Source of the DNA: Capsicum annuum
Lineage: Eukaryota > Streptophyta > Magnoliopsida > Solanales > Solanaceae
Direction of reading: 5' to 3'
Length of the DNA: 64,000 nt
Assembly: GCF_002878395.1 (NCBI RefSeq)
Contig: NC_061118.1
Coordinates: 124,774,335 to 124,838,334 of the forward strand
In this document: one piece after another, positions 34,792 to 46,877 of the stretch
How positions within the stretch are numbered: position 1 is the stretch's first letter
Layout of the letters: each line of letters begins with the position of its first letter
The notes under the pieces: generated by a model
What the model was told of the DNA's origin: nothing
The model's input: the letters and a program-made list of their open reading frames with translations, nothing else
The model's database searches: none
Position numbers and translations under genes: made by a program

Positions 34792-34803
34792 GACTTTACT
34801 AGA
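34792..34803 (-). promoter_or_regulatory. Leader box 1 of element E
   Basis: The minus strand reads TCTAGTAAAGTC, 38 bases from the primer-binding site. Confidence 0.65.
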
Positions 34804-34841
34804 CACGACTTTACAGATACCCTAGGACTCTTGAACTCTGT

Positions 34842-34853
34842 GCTCTGATACCA
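34842..34853 (-). other. Element E primer-binding site (initiator tRNA-Met)
   Basis: The plus strand GCTCTGATACCA is the exact complement of TGGTATCAGAGC. It is four bases from the LTR edge. Confidence 0.95.
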
Positions 34854-34857
34854 AGTT

Positions 34858-37249
34858 TGTAATGCCCCGAAAATGGGTCCCGAGATGTCACACGGTTCTT
34901 AGGCTCATAAATGACCCCAAGCTAACCCTTCTACTATCATAACTCATACACAGCTGAATAAAATGCATAAATTTGTACAAAATCATTAAAAGATAACTCT
35001 TTCCTAAATCTGATTAATAAAAAATTGAATTAACATAATTACAACTCTGCTTTTACAAATAAAACTAAAACTGAATACATTAAATCTACTAATTGTCTAT
35101 GAAGCCTCTACTAATACTGACTATAGATAGCTAAGATGTGACCTCGACTATCACTAATCAATACATAAGAATAAAAAAGTAAAGAACAATAGTAAATCTA
35201 ATTAAAGTCCCCAAAATAGGAGGACTCATCATCTACTGGATGGAATATGCAACTGTCTGATTCTGACTACACATATATAACTTATATCTACATTATAAGA
35301 CAATGTAGCACATAGACACATATGTGGATCAGCACTTTGAGGATGTACTGAGTATATGGGGTTGCACACAATAAGTAAAATAATATCTCAATACCATCAT
35401 TTATACAATCATGAATGCTAAATGTAAATGACCAACATAGCTTGAGTAATCTGTAATCTAAAACTCATAAATCAAGAATAGTAAAGCATATAGTATAAAT
35501 CTCGTGAGTCATTACAATTAGTTCTAAGATTTGTATTCTTTTCTTATTCTCAAACCATATAGGTTAAGTAGAAAAGGATCACCTTTATTTCTGAAAGCTA
35601 AAACTGTAACTCTGTGACTGAAATCTTTAGTAAAATAATATCTGAATAAGTTGTGAGTTTCTACACTTAGTTTCTGAAATCTGGAAAGTACTCTGTTATA
35701 GGCTTTATAAATCTTAAAGCTTATTCTGTGAGGAAAACACTTTATCTCAAGACTTTAAATAACTAAAGCTATTTTAAGAGTGGGGGACATCTTTTGGGAG
35801 GTTCTTCTAACCTACATGTACACCATGTGAGCATCCATAATATCCCACGACTAGCCCTCATAAGGTTAGGGCTGTTATACCCTTACTATCGAAGTAGAAC
35901 AATCTATCTCAGTGATCACTATCTCAATCGTCCATATATAGTAGGAATAAGTATCTCAACCTATGGTGGCACGTAGTTCTGGGGTATGAAACCGTAGTAG
36001 CTTACCCAGTTCCGTGCTAAATACTACTTCCAGTCTTATGCTCAAAATCTCATGAAAATCAACTTTAAAGAAATCTTAAGATTCACAAGGAAGTCAATTA
36101 TAAAATCTATAATCTCATATTGGGAAGTTGATTTCAACTCTCTTATGACCAGAAGGTCAAATCTTTCTAAATTGCTTCAAAATAATCAGTCATATGGTAC
36201 ATGTAGAATAAAAATTTTCAAAATCACATTCTAAAATAGGGTTTAATGACCCAAATGTCAATATCAATATATAAAATCTCAAAACTCATGCTTTATATCA
36301 TAAACCTGCATAAATCATTTGGAAATCTGGAAATTTCAGCTTATTGCATAATAATATCAACATTCTCTTTGAATTCAATTTCTAAAGCACTACAAATCTC
36401 ACAATCTCATAAACAACAACATATGGTATAAATTCAACTTCAATTACATAGGAAAACATATAAAATCAAATAGTTTTTGTAATAAAAATCTAGTTTTGGG
36501 CACAAGAACGGAAGGATTATTCTTGTTTAATTCCCACATACCTTAGATGACGAACTTTTGATGAACACTTGCTTTTGGAATGCTATTTGTAATTTTGAAG
36601 GATGGTTATTGAAGCCCTTGATATGGTAAACCTAATTCTTGAATCAATTTTTAAAAGTTACGGTGGAATCTTTAGATTTCTTGAACTTTGGGTAGAAACC
36701 CTAATATTTGTTCTTGAGAGAATTGAGTAAAGGAGCAAGTTTTTTTACTTCTAGGGGCAAAATTGTATGTTATAGACATATTAGGGTGAGGTTAAAAGAC
36801 CAAAGTTCCCCTAAACACATAAATAACATAATTAGCATCTGAAACCATGATGTGACATGATCTCATCGCGTCGTCTTACCGCCTCACACGAAAAACTGCA
36901 TAACTTTTTACTCGGTTGCCGGGTTTTTGCGAAATTGGTATCATTGGAAAGATAATTTAATTATCTAAAATTTGGTGGGTCCTTTATATGGAAAATTACA
37001 TGTATATAAATATTTATACATGTTTAAAGTAGATCCTTGTAGAATCAAACACCAAAAGTTAGATGAATCAAATGATCTTAGCTCAACTTTGTTCTAAGTC
37101 ATTGCTATGAACATTTTTTACATCTAAACCACCTCATAGACTATGATAATGATCATGAAACTTATATTCACATGGATATCATTTGGATTAGAGATTAGAC
37201 GCGTAGGAACGATGGTTAGAATTCTAGAACAAAAATACAGAATATTACA
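34858..37249 (-). repeat. Element E 5' LTR (right copy)
   Basis: It starts TGTAATGCCCCGAAAATG and ends CAGAATATTACA. The conserved D/E/F block is at 36901-36953. It is collinear with the left copy. Confidence 0.95.
36901..36953 (-). promoter_or_regulatory. Conserved LTR block (E right copy)
   Basis: TAACTTTTTACTCGGTTGCC and AAATTGGTATCATTGGAAAG are the best-preserved version of the block shared by D, E and F. Confidence 0.6.
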
Positions 37250-37304
37250 AGTTCGATAGAGAACACTTCTACTGCATGATTTGAGACATAAAAGAAGGGA
37301 AATA

Positions 37305-37329
37305 TTTTTTAAATGCCCTGTATCCTATC
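37305..37329 (-). promoter_or_regulatory. Leader box 2 of element D
   Basis: The minus strand reads GATAGGATACAGGGCATTTA then AAAAA, 87 bases from the primer-binding site. Confidence 0.62.
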
Positions 37330-37365
37330 AAAGAAAGGTATAGACGTCTCTGTACTATTCCTCAA

Positions 37366-37377
37366 GACTCTACTAGA
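37366..37377 (-). promoter_or_regulatory. Leader box 1 of element D
   Basis: The minus strand reads TCTAGTAGAGTC, 38 bases from the primer-binding site. Confidence 0.65.
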
Positions 37378-37415
37378 CATGGCTTCATAGACACCCTAGT
37401 ACACTTGAACTCTGT

Positions 37416-37427
37416 GCTCTGATACTA
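37416..37427 (-). other. Element D primer-binding site (initiator tRNA-Met type)
   Basis: The plus strand GCTCTGATACTA has one mismatch to the complement of TGGTATCAGAGC and lies four bases from the LTR start. Confidence 0.92.
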
Positions 37428-37431
37428 AATT

Positions 37432-40400
37432 TGTAATGCCCTGCGAGTACACCTTAGACACCATATGATTCTAGGAACCACAAGTGATCCACGAAAACTC
37501 ATGAACTAGCTTACAGCTAAGCAACTGAATTATACTACATTAAATAACAAGTTCTGCTATGCGGAAACATAATCATATTAAAAATCTAAAAAAAAATGTA
37601 ATTGATAAAAATTTTCAATCTGCTAAATCTGTGGAAAGAACTAAATTTACATGACTGACTTTGACTGTCATCTATGAAACCTCTACTATACTTACTATAG
37701 ATAGCTGGGAAACATCTCCAACTACTTCTAATCAAGACATGAAAATAAATGAACTGTACATAAACTAAAACTGTCTGGAGTTAGCAAAATAATAAAACTC
37801 ATCAACTCCTGACTAGAAATTGCAACTGTCTGATCATGATGTGCAGGCTATAAATAATACCTACATTATGAAACAATGTAGCCATATATACATATATGTG
37901 GATCGGTATTTCTGGAATGTACTGTGTAAGCGGGGGTGAATGCAATATGTAAACTGATTATATATATGAAATCTTAAAGTATGCATGCTAAATGTGAATA
38001 GACTCACCAATAGGCCATAGTAAACTGAAAGCTTAAAACATATTAAAACATGAGTAACAAACATAATCTGTTAAGATTGTGGATCATTACATTTAGTTTC
38101 TTAAAAGCTTTTTTTTAATATAAGCATAACCGAAGAAGGGATATCGTAAAACATGAATACGTGGATGTTTGAAAACAAACCTATAAGTACTAAACTGCTC
38201 TAATTAATTAAAATGGATGCCTGGGTAAAGAGATTATTGAAATCTAATAAAAATGACAACTAGCACCTATACACTGAGTAGTTGATATAATAAAATGGGC
38301 TATTGATATCAAAACAATGAATAACTGATGACTGAATGATGATCAAGTAACACTATACTCAATTTAATCTGAATATCTAAACTGAAATGGTGGAGTACTG
38401 TGCCTATGAGATAAGGACTAAATTAACAACATAAGATGGCTGAGCATAAATGCGTGAAAATTGTAACATCTGTGAATTCATGAACAAGCATGGAAGCATG
38501 ATTCTGATATAGTATATAAACTGAGATACTGACATACTGATAACTGAATAACTAATGACCATTTTTTTGGGTTAAGAAAACCTACAACTGAACTCTGAAC
38601 TGAACATTGAACTTAAACTGTGGGAGGTATTACCTAACCTATATTTCCCAATCCGATCTAATTAGGGTCCAACTTGTAACCCCAGTTTGAAGTGTCAATA
38701 TCGCGCCACAGGTACTAACAATGGTTTTTTTGATCCACTAAAGTGAAGTACCAAAGAAATAAAGAGTCACCATCTACTGGAAGGTGCTCTAGTGAGACAT
38801 GTGTCACCCTCAACGGGCAGGTTAACATGTCAAACCTACGTTAGCTACGTAGTTCTGGAATGCAGGGATTGATACTAAGAGTCACACCCTCAACTGGAAG
38901 TTGAGCCCCAATCCCTAGGTTCGCTTGGTGCTAAATCCTACTCCCAACTAAAAGACACTGAAATACGAACTGGTGTATGCACTGATAACTAATAACTAAT
39001 AACTAATAAGCTCATGTCATAGTATTCAGAAAATAATAGTTGATACAGATTCTGAGGTAATTATTAATGTATAAACTGATAATGGAATTAAAATTGGACT
39101 GAGTCTAACTGAACATAATTTTATCATTAGTAGCGCTTATTATGATAATTAATAGCAACTGAGAAATCAACTAAGCTCACGATTTAATTGAAATCATTCT
39201 AGAAATAGTGAGACTAAGTAAACCGCTAAGTTTTGGCTATTCATAACACCCAAGACTCGATAACAATAAAAATAGGACATACTAAAGCTTTTGAACATAG
39301 TAAGTAGTGAACATTCAAAACCCAATCTTTAGGGTATTTTATGAAACACTTGGTAATTATGAACTTGAACGTGGGAATGTCTTAAACATGGGAGCATAGC
39401 ATGATTACATGACTAAGATCATGAATTGGGGGATTTACATGGGATTCGCTTGGAATAGGACATGGGAGTTTCACCAAAACAAGTAAGATCATAGCTTGAA
39501 CATACAAATGTATTAAATATGAGGGTATAATAGAGTTTTATGGAAAAATTCATACCTTGAGGATTCATCTAGAAATTGATTGAACATGATATGGGAATTT
39601 CATCAAACAAGTGGAGACTATGAACTTATGCATGGGAATGAGCAAGCATGCGAAAGTATCATGGCTACATAAATTAATTCATACCTTAGTGATTTGATAT
39701 GAAGATCATACCATTGAAAATACGTATTGGCTCTTTCAACTTGATAACACATATACCCTTAACTTAAAATCAAACACATACAGATCATGTGTTAAAACAT
39801 GGGGATAGTTAAACCATGAAATCATATAATTTTTAATATAATAAACATAGGTTAAGGATTTAACATGTGAAAATCACCATTCAAACATATCAAGCTAATT
39901 TCAATGAAAACCAATTGTAAACATGAATCATAATCGAAATTAATGAAATTTCATAGTTATTCATATTAACATGTAAAGATCATAACTTTGAACTTAAAGA
40001 ATAGGTTTTTGGGCTCCATTGGTGAAAGGGGACCCATGGATGAACTCCTACATACCCTAATTAGATGGATTCATGAAAAATCATAAATTTGATGTAGAAA
40101 TCTTGACTTTAAAATTGAAAGATTTACTTAGAACCTTTGGGAATGTTCTTGAATGTTTTTCTTGAACTTCATGGATAAGGAACCTTAATATCTTGTTTGT
40201 CTTGAAGAAAATTTGATGAAGATCTTGGTGTTCTTGAGGGGGATAGGGTTTTCTTGGAGAAAAAAGGATAAATAATAATGTATCTAATATATTTGGTGGC
40301 TGAAATTATTTGTTATGGACAGTTTTGGGTGAGGGGAATTGACCAAAGTAACCCTTGACCCGTAAGAAGATAAAACTGTGGAGGAATAGCCCCCATGGAG

Positions 40401-40854
40401 CGACCCCTAGATGGGTTAAGAAGCCCTTGTGACGCCACCCCTAGTCGGGTTGATATCCATTGTCAGAGCTATCAAGACCCCTTACCGCCTCACACGAAAA
40501 ATGACATAACTTTTCACTCGGGTATCGGGTTAAGGCTAAATATGTATCGTTAGAAAACTGACTAAATTATCTACAATTTTGTGGGTCTTGAGCTGAAAAA
40601 TACTACATATATAAAAAGTTATTCATATTCAAAATAAACACTTATAGAATAAAATATCAAACTTTGGACGAATCAAAGGCTCTAAGCTCAACTTTGTTCT
40701 AAGTGATTCTTGTGAACATTTTTCACCGCAAAAGCACATCAAACACGAGGATAAAGACCATGAATCTTATATTCACATGGGAATCATTTGGATTATAACT
40801 TATACATGTAGGAATAATGGATAAAAGGATAGCCCGAAAATGCAGGGCATTACA
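37432..40854 (-). repeat. Element D 5' LTR (right copy)
   Basis: It starts TGTAATGCCCTGCGAGTACA and ends TGCAGGGCATTACA. It is collinear with the left LTR and noticeably diverged. A short (ACTAATA) triplication near 38988-39008 is specific to this copy. The conserved block is at 40508-40560. Confidence 0.95.
40508..40560 (-). promoter_or_regulatory. Conserved LTR block (D right copy)
   Basis: ACTTTTCACTCGGGTATCGG and TATGTATCGTTAGAAAACTG align with the block in the other five LTRs. Confidence 0.58.
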
Positions 40855-40859
40855 AAAGT
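40855..40859. repeat. Target-site duplication of element D, right copy (AAAGT)
   Basis: Identical to 21208-21212. Confidence 0.93.
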
Positions 40860-42040
40860 TAAATTTGATTAAGTATAGAGGCGAAAAAATAAGTTTAAGA
40901 TCAGCATGAACTAGACTAATCTTAGCTTTTGTTTTAATTTATCATTTTGGATATTTTGTTGGTATGATCTCTAATATATGGTATTTGATTATGTAGGAGG
41001 CTTTGTGAGCTGAATATTATGATATATTGATGATATAAAGGTTCGAAATCCATTGGAAATGCACCACAATAAAATGGATGAAATAATGGATGATAAAGAC
41101 TTAAATAAAATTTAGATAGAAAGTTCTAGTGGCTACCTGCGATAAGCATATATCATCCTATCCATTGCAGTGCAATATAGTAGGCATAACCCCTTTATTG
41201 TGATGCAATATACAAGACTAAGCCTTTTGTGGAGCGGTGCAATAGACCAGAATGGGTGATTCCCCCTTAATCCTACACGTCAATTGCCTTTTACTATAAA
41301 TACATGACCTTAAACATTTTTGTGGGTATGTTTTGACATCTTGAAAAATTGAGGGGTTGCTGCAACTTTTTTTTTAGGTTTTAATTACTTTAATTTGGAT
41401 TTATTACGTATTTTATTATTCATACAATTATTTGGATGATGATAATGACTATGAGTGGCTAAGCACTCCTTTTTCGAGGTTAAGGCCAAGAACATGAGCA
41501 CTATTAATTTTAATTGATTTCGTTTGATTTGCTTATCATTATTAGTTGTTTGTTTATTCTAGATGTAACTATTTTGAGGATTTTTCACTCTTAGAATACT
41601 TAAACAAAGTAGGATTTGTATTCTTTTATAAAATAAGGAATTTGAATTAGCGCCTAGGAAAGGGATGTACCTAGAAGCCTTACTAGATTCACATGTAGGA
41701 TGATAGATTAAGAACTTAATTAGACTATTAAATCCCCACTCAATAATGTAGTTGTAATGTTCAAGTTAGGTAAATAATTAGAGGTCGGGAGACCCTGATA
41801 ATGTGATTAACCCCATGAATCAACAACCAACATAAGGAAGTTAAAGAATGAAGTTCAATAACATAGTATGATTGTTTGAAGTGCTTTAATATAATACCCC
41901 ATACTTTTTATAACTTAAATTCATCCATTGAATGTCAAGAATTTTCTTCAAATATGAATACCATTTGTTTCATGCGGTATTGAATAAGCTTTTTATCGAT
42001 ACAAAATTCACCCAATTCCGACATTTGGTTAAAAAGTTAG
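40860..42040 (+). repeat. Element G, segment 2 (old LTR-like repeat)
   Basis: It continues segment 1 after removal of D. A likely promoter order is visible: degenerate repeats with GCGATAAGCATAT, GTGCAATATAGT, GTGATGCAATATAC and GCGGTGCAATAGACC (41135-41250), followed by TATAAATAC at 41295-41303. No coding region is seen. It is interrupted near 42040 by an LTR related to E. Confidence 0.6.
41295..41303 (+). promoter_or_regulatory. TATA box in element G
   Basis: TATAAATAC follows a block of degenerate GC-containing repeats, as expected for the U3/R boundary of an LTR. Assigned from sequence and position only. Confidence 0.55.
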
Positions 42041-44306
42041 AGCATTTTTAGTAAAACAGTGTGCCACCTGGACTCTCAGTGCACAGTGGAGAAGGAAAAA
42101 TCTACAATTTTAAAATTCCAATGGTCCTCCGTGATTGACCTTCATCGTAGAGAAGCCTATTTTCCTAATTGTCGCATTCCAGTGACACTCCACAATTCTG
42201 GCACATCGTTCCAATGGCCAAAATGTCAAAACTATAGGGTACTGCGATGGTGATGTGTCATGTTGCATGCCAAGTTGCCATTCGTCAGTTTCCAGTGAGC
42301 CACTACGATAGTGGCGCATCGCGGTGGCATGGTAAATCGAGATTTTTTTTCTTTTCTAGTTTCGATTACAAATTTAAAGGGGCTCTTTGGTCAATTCCTA
42401 AGGCCTCCAAATCCATCCAAACATACGATTTAACCATATTACAAGCCTTATATGCTTTTATTCATAAAAAATTCTCTCAACTAAACTCTAAGCTTCATCA
42501 TTCAACTTTAAGAATCTCCAAGATTCCACCATTGTTTTCCCAAATTAGTTCAACCTTTAAAGTTCCCAATTTAAGAATCCAAGAATCATCATTCAAGGGC
42601 ACAAATAGAATCCCAAAAGCAAACTTGTTCATCTAGTTCATCATCCAAGGTATTTGGGGTTTGAACAAGGACAAATATTTCATTCTTATGCCCAAAAACT
42701 TTAATTTCATTAAAGATTACATGATTTGCAAGTTGGGGTTTATACCCAAAGCATCTTGTTTTAAGTTTAGGAAGATATAAGTGATTTAAGCCTTGAATTG
42801 CATGTTTATCCCACCTATTTATGCTTCGAATTGAGGATTTATATCATGAATTGTACATCCTTATTGTGAATTAATATTTTCAAGTTTCCAAGATAATTGT
42901 TGAGAATTAAGCTTCTTTATGAAATTGTGATCATTTACGTACATATGCTTTAAACTCAAGTATGAATTTTGATATTTCATGAAGAGTATATTATTAGCAT
43001 GCTCTAACAAGCCAGTATTCATATTTTAAAGAAAGATTGATCTTCTGAACCTAAGCTAAGAGAGGAATCCATATTATTTATGATCTAAAGCAAAGAAAAG
43101 TATAATTGGTTTTCATTATAAACCCTTGTGCTATTTCAAGGTGGGTTTTCTAAAAGTCCTAAGCAATAAGTATGGTAGTAGTATTTAGCACCGAGTTAGG
43201 TATGATTCTAAGGTCTCATGCCTCAGAACTACATGCCATTGTAGGTTTCTGATTTGCCCATAGTGGGCTAAGATAGTGATCATTTAAGTTAGGGTTCTAC
43301 TCTAAATGCAAGGGTAGAGCAGCTCTTCACAATATGGGTAAGTCATTGGACTCCAAGTCAGCTTACATGGTTTATGTCATTTAGAAGAAACTCCTTAAGT
43401 CCCAAAGTTATAAGATTTCCAAAGCTCCCAAAGTCTCTAAGTTTCAAAGAAAAAGAATGATAGAAAAACTTTCATATGACTAAGTGTAAAGGCTCACATA
43501 TTTTACTCGGATTATGCTTTTTGAAAAGATAATAGTTATAGTTTTTAGTTTTTTGAGTTTAGATTTTTGAGTGATTCCTTTCTACACTTAGACAATATGA
43601 TTTAAAGAGAGAATACAAGTACAACTTTTAGAACTAAATGTTATAACTCACTATATTTATAAAGCATGTCTTGCTTCTCAAGACTATTATTTTTAGTATT
43701 TCAGATATTCCAACTTATGTGGGTCATTTACATTTAGCATGCATTGTTTTACAAATTATAATAGTGAGATGATGTTTTACTTATGTGTTTCACCCCCATA
43801 TACTCAGTGCATCCTCAAAGTACTGATCCAAATATATTTTTATATGCTATAATGTCTCATAATGTAGGTTTAAATTCAAGTGTAGTACTTATACCATATT
43901 CAGATAGTTTACAACTTCCAGTTAGCAGGTGACGAGTCCTCTTAATTCAAGGGCTCGAGTCAGTCATATAGTTTGAAAAATATTTTATTTTTATTTATTT
44001 TGTCGTATTGATTTGGAATAGCTGGGGGTCATGGCCCGGATACCTAAAGTCAATACAAGTAGAGGCTTCATAGATAGTCAATAGAGTTAAGGTATTTGAT
44101 TCCAATTTTATTTGAAAAAGAAGAAATGTACTGATTTAAATTTAGTTTTGTATTGGTTAGATTCAAAAAATATTAGTCTTCCGCTTTATTTAGATGCATG
44201 TATTTTATTCAGTTGCTTATAGTTATGCCAGTAGAAGCGTTAGCTTAAGATCACTTGTGGTCTAAAGCATTGTGTGACGTCTCAGAACCATTTTCATGGC
44301 ATTAGA
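42040..44306 (+). mobile_element. Lone LTR related to element E, plus orientation
   Basis: The right two thirds are the reverse complement of the E LTR. For example the end ATCACTTGTGGTCTAAAGC and GTGTGACGTCTCAGAACCAT mirrors E's LTR start, and TTGGGGTTTATACCC and GTTTGAACAAGGAC match E as well. The left third (42050-42340) is different and holds degenerate CG-rich repeats (CATCGCGGTGGCATGG). No primer-binding site or polypurine tract adjoins it, so it is a solo LTR or fragment. Its exact edges and target duplication were not found. A 129-codon open frame at 42247-42636 has no recognisable protein. Confidence 0.72.
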
Positions 44307-44575
44307 TTTAACCCTGGGATTTTCTCCTATTGATTGTGTCAAGACCTTTATTTTATGCATTGTTTACTTTACCTTAGTTTACAAATATTCAAAACTCTCT
44401 TTTGGTTACTATTGCATCAATTTAATCTAAAGTGTGAATTTAATTCAAATAGTTGTTAGAACAAGTCCCTGTGGTATCGATATTAGATTTTTTGAAGGAT
44501 ACTATATTACCTGGTAGACCACGTACACTTGTGTGTGAGCTTGGGCACTGTCAACGAGAGGCTTAGGGTTCAATA
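44307..44575 (+). repeat. Element G, segment 3 (LTR end-like)
   Basis: It ends with ACCACGTACACTTGTGTGTG and AGCTTGGGCACTGTCA, which resembles the LTR-end to leader style of Athila-group gypsy elements. No TTGGCGCC-type continuation follows; the sequence instead changes abruptly to element J. Confidence 0.5.
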
Positions 44576-46598
44576 ATATATTGTCCAGTGTTTGGCCCTT
44601 GATGTTTTGCCTTATATATGACTTGATGGTACTAGTCGTATGATATTGTGATGAGTTGGGCGAAGGAGTCGTATGTTAGACAAAATATGGTGTCAAACTT
44701 TCTGATCTAGTGACTATTTAAAGGTACCACTCATATGTTGTGGTGAAGAGTTGGAGGGTCAACATATACCCACTTCCATGTTTTAAAAAACATTTAAGAG
44801 CTGAGGGTATTTGGAAAAATTCCCATCCTAGGATGTTAAGACCCGATGTCTTATAATACGTATTGGGCATTCATTCTACACTTTAGAAGATCAATCACTC
44901 TCTAAACTTTCTCTAGAACCTTTTAAGAAATATTGGATTAGGGTTTCTTCAAGGTGGTTATCTAGGGGCTTAAAGATCAAATTCTCTCCTTAAATATTCG
45001 TAACTCAGGCATGTGACTCTTACATTATTGTTAGTTCACAAAAGTCATGTGTTTTTGATATTGATCATGAATCATTAATGGTGGTTTTGAAAACCATGGT
45101 AGAGGGTTTGAATGCATAATGTTGAGTATTTTTTCTTATGGTTTAAATTATGATTAATACATATTTTTATATTAGTTTTGCACATGTAGGTTCTTGGAAA
45201 TTGTTAATTGAACTAAGGGGTCATGGTTAACCCTAACTTGATGTTTTTAGCTTGAATAATGGTTTAATAATGGAATGCCCTCAACCAGTTTGTGAAATTG
45301 TCTATGAGAAAATCTTGTCATATGTTGAATTATGTTTTGAACTAAGGCATTGGCCTAATGAAATAAGTGGTTGGTAAGTGGTTTTATGAAAGCCTTTTTG
45401 GCCATAAATTAGTTTGAATTACTAAATGGGTTTGAGTCCCTAAATTTTGAATTGAATAGATGTCTTTGTTTAGAAAATGGGTTCAAGTCCCAAAGTTGAT
45501 TAATAATGGATATGGCATGTTCTACGCTTGCAAGTGGGGTTGGTATTACAATACTAATGGGATGCCTTTTGTAAGTAATTGGATTAAGGGTTATTTATGT
45601 GTAATAATATTTTAATTGGGATTTAAAGCGGGATGAGTAGCTGGGGTGTGAAAATAGAGTCTGAAGGACTAACAATGGAAACTGCACTAGCCGGTGTAGG
45701 TGTTATATGACTAGGAGGTTTGAGTCCCCTGAATGGACATATGAATGGGCGGTTTGAGTCCCCCATATTGTATAGATTAGTGCTTAAGTCACCATTATAA
45801 TGGTGGGATGTTTAAGTCCCCTATAAAAGCATATACGGATATGGATATTCTTTTGTTTGTGTGGTTACACGCACTGGTCCCTTTCAGGTAGGGGAGAACT
45901 GGGCCCATATAGCCCACAGGTACCTTATTTTATGATGGTTATGCTACATAATCTAGTTTAAGATTTTTAAATGCATTCTAAACCTAATTCCCTATCCTGA
46001 CAAGATATATATGAATGTATGTGATTGTATATGATGATTTGACTTATTTTTAAATGATGGCATTATTTTATTCCTCTATCCCTGATTTACATGCTAGCGC
46101 ACCAACCACTAACCATCTAAGGACGTTGTATCCCCATGCAATGCAAGCATCAAAACGTTTTCTACTTTTCCTATGTAGTGATCAAGTGTTTGAGTGGGTC
46201 TTGAGTTTTCATTGAAGTGGTGAGCTTCCATATTTTGAAAGACTTCATTTGATAGTCCTTATATACTATGTCTTTAAACATTATTTTGGCTACTTTTAGG
46301 GGCATGACAAAAAAATTTATTGACTTAAGATTTATAGAGGCTTTACTGGATTACTTGGACTTGGGTGTGTTGTTTTGATCGATTCACTTGGTTATGGATT
46401 GTTTTCCAGTTACAGGTTATTGGTTTAGATATTTCATGAATAAATATAAGTTTTAGTTTAAACTATCTTCTTATATGTTCCAAAATCATACAACAAATGA
46501 GGTTGTTAAGCTGACTAGGTTAGGTAAATGGGGTAATATCCGGTCTATAAGGGACTTGTGATACCCGTCATTGCCAAGCCCTAGTTCAGGTTGTGACA
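44576..46598 (+). repeat. Element J: gypsy LTR, possibly truncated at its left end
   Basis: It ends GCCAAGCCCTAGTTCAGGTT and GTGACA, a typical gypsy LTR terminus, at 46598. Its left part, GTACTAGTCGTATGATATTG, is related to element H's LTR (GTACTAGTCATATGGTTAGG). Between 45428 and 45830 the word GTTTGAGTCCC, with variants, recurs about six times. No primer-binding site follows, so this is not a 5' LTR in place. No coding region is seen. Confidence 0.65.
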
Positions 46599-46802
46599 TA
46601 GATCCACGTGCCCATCCATCATCTTCAGTTCATCCATGACCTATAACTCGACCTCGAGACTAGGCTCTCTCCCAAGATAAAGGCTCCACACCTTTAACCT
46701 CATATGATTAAGTAATTTTCATCAACACAAAAAAGAGTTAAATATGACTTAGAACACAAGGTATGAAACAAAGCCATAGGATAAGGAATAAAATAAGGGA
46801 AT

Positions 46803-46830
46803 TTTCCTAAAGACATCTTATAGCCTCTTG
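46803..46830 (-). promoter_or_regulatory. Leader box 2 of element I
   Basis: The minus strand reads CAAGAGGCTATAAGATGTCT then TTAGGAAA, 86 bases from the degraded primer-binding site. Confidence 0.62.
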
Positions 46831-46865
46831 TAGATAGATATAAATGTCTATGTACTAATCTTCAA

Positions 46866-46877
46866 AACTCTATTAGA
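46866..46877 (-). promoter_or_regulatory. Leader box 1 of element I
   Basis: The minus strand reads TCTAATAGAGTT, 38 bases from the degraded primer-binding site. Confidence 0.6.

Larger units (their letters stand above)
33691..34841 (-). other. Element E internal region, second part, with leader
   Basis: This is non-coding and reaches to the primer-binding site. The last 400 bases are related to the corresponding parts of D and F (for example GATACTTTCTAGCCTTCTT here and GATACTTTTGAGCTTGTGG in F). It contains leader boxes 1 and 2 at 34792-34803 and 34732-34755. Confidence 0.82.
26550..37249 (-). mobile_element. Element E: non-coding LTR retrotransposon nested in D
   Basis: It has LTRs at 26550-28824 and 34858-37249, a polypurine tract at 28829-28839 (complement CTCCCCCTTTG), a primer-binding site at 34842-34853 and a near-perfect 5-bp target duplication. 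The internal region is about 4 kb once the hAT-like insert is removed, and has no retroviral-type protein motifs. Because it interrupts D's internal region it is younger than D; by eye its LTR copies also differ less from each other than D's do. Confidence 0.95.
37250..37415 (-). other. Element D leader (internal region resumed after E)
   Basis: D continues here with AGTTCGATAGAGAACAC and reaches D's primer-binding site. It includes leader box 2 (37305-37329) and box 1 (37366-37377). No gene is present. Confidence 0.88.
21213..40854 (-). mobile_element. Element D: non-coding LTR retrotransposon (LARD-type) with nested insertions
   Basis: It has LTRs at 21213-24601 and 37432-40854, a polypurine tract after the left LTR, a primer-binding site before the right LTR, and a perfect 5-bp target duplication, AAAGT. 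The orientation is minus. Its own internal region (24602-26549 plus 37250-37415, about 2.1 kb) has no gag or pol similarity in any frame. It must have used proteins from another element. It holds element E, which in turn holds a hAT-like element and a SINE. Its internal sequence is related to those of E and F. Confidence 0.95.

Noticed and set aside
34842..34853. tRNA-Met-like words at several places
   Set aside because: Only 12-14 bases match, always beside an LTR; these are primer-binding sites, not tRNA genes.
42247..42636. 129-codon plus-strand open frame
   Set aside because: It lies within a lone LTR related to element E; the matching E LTR sequence is not coding.
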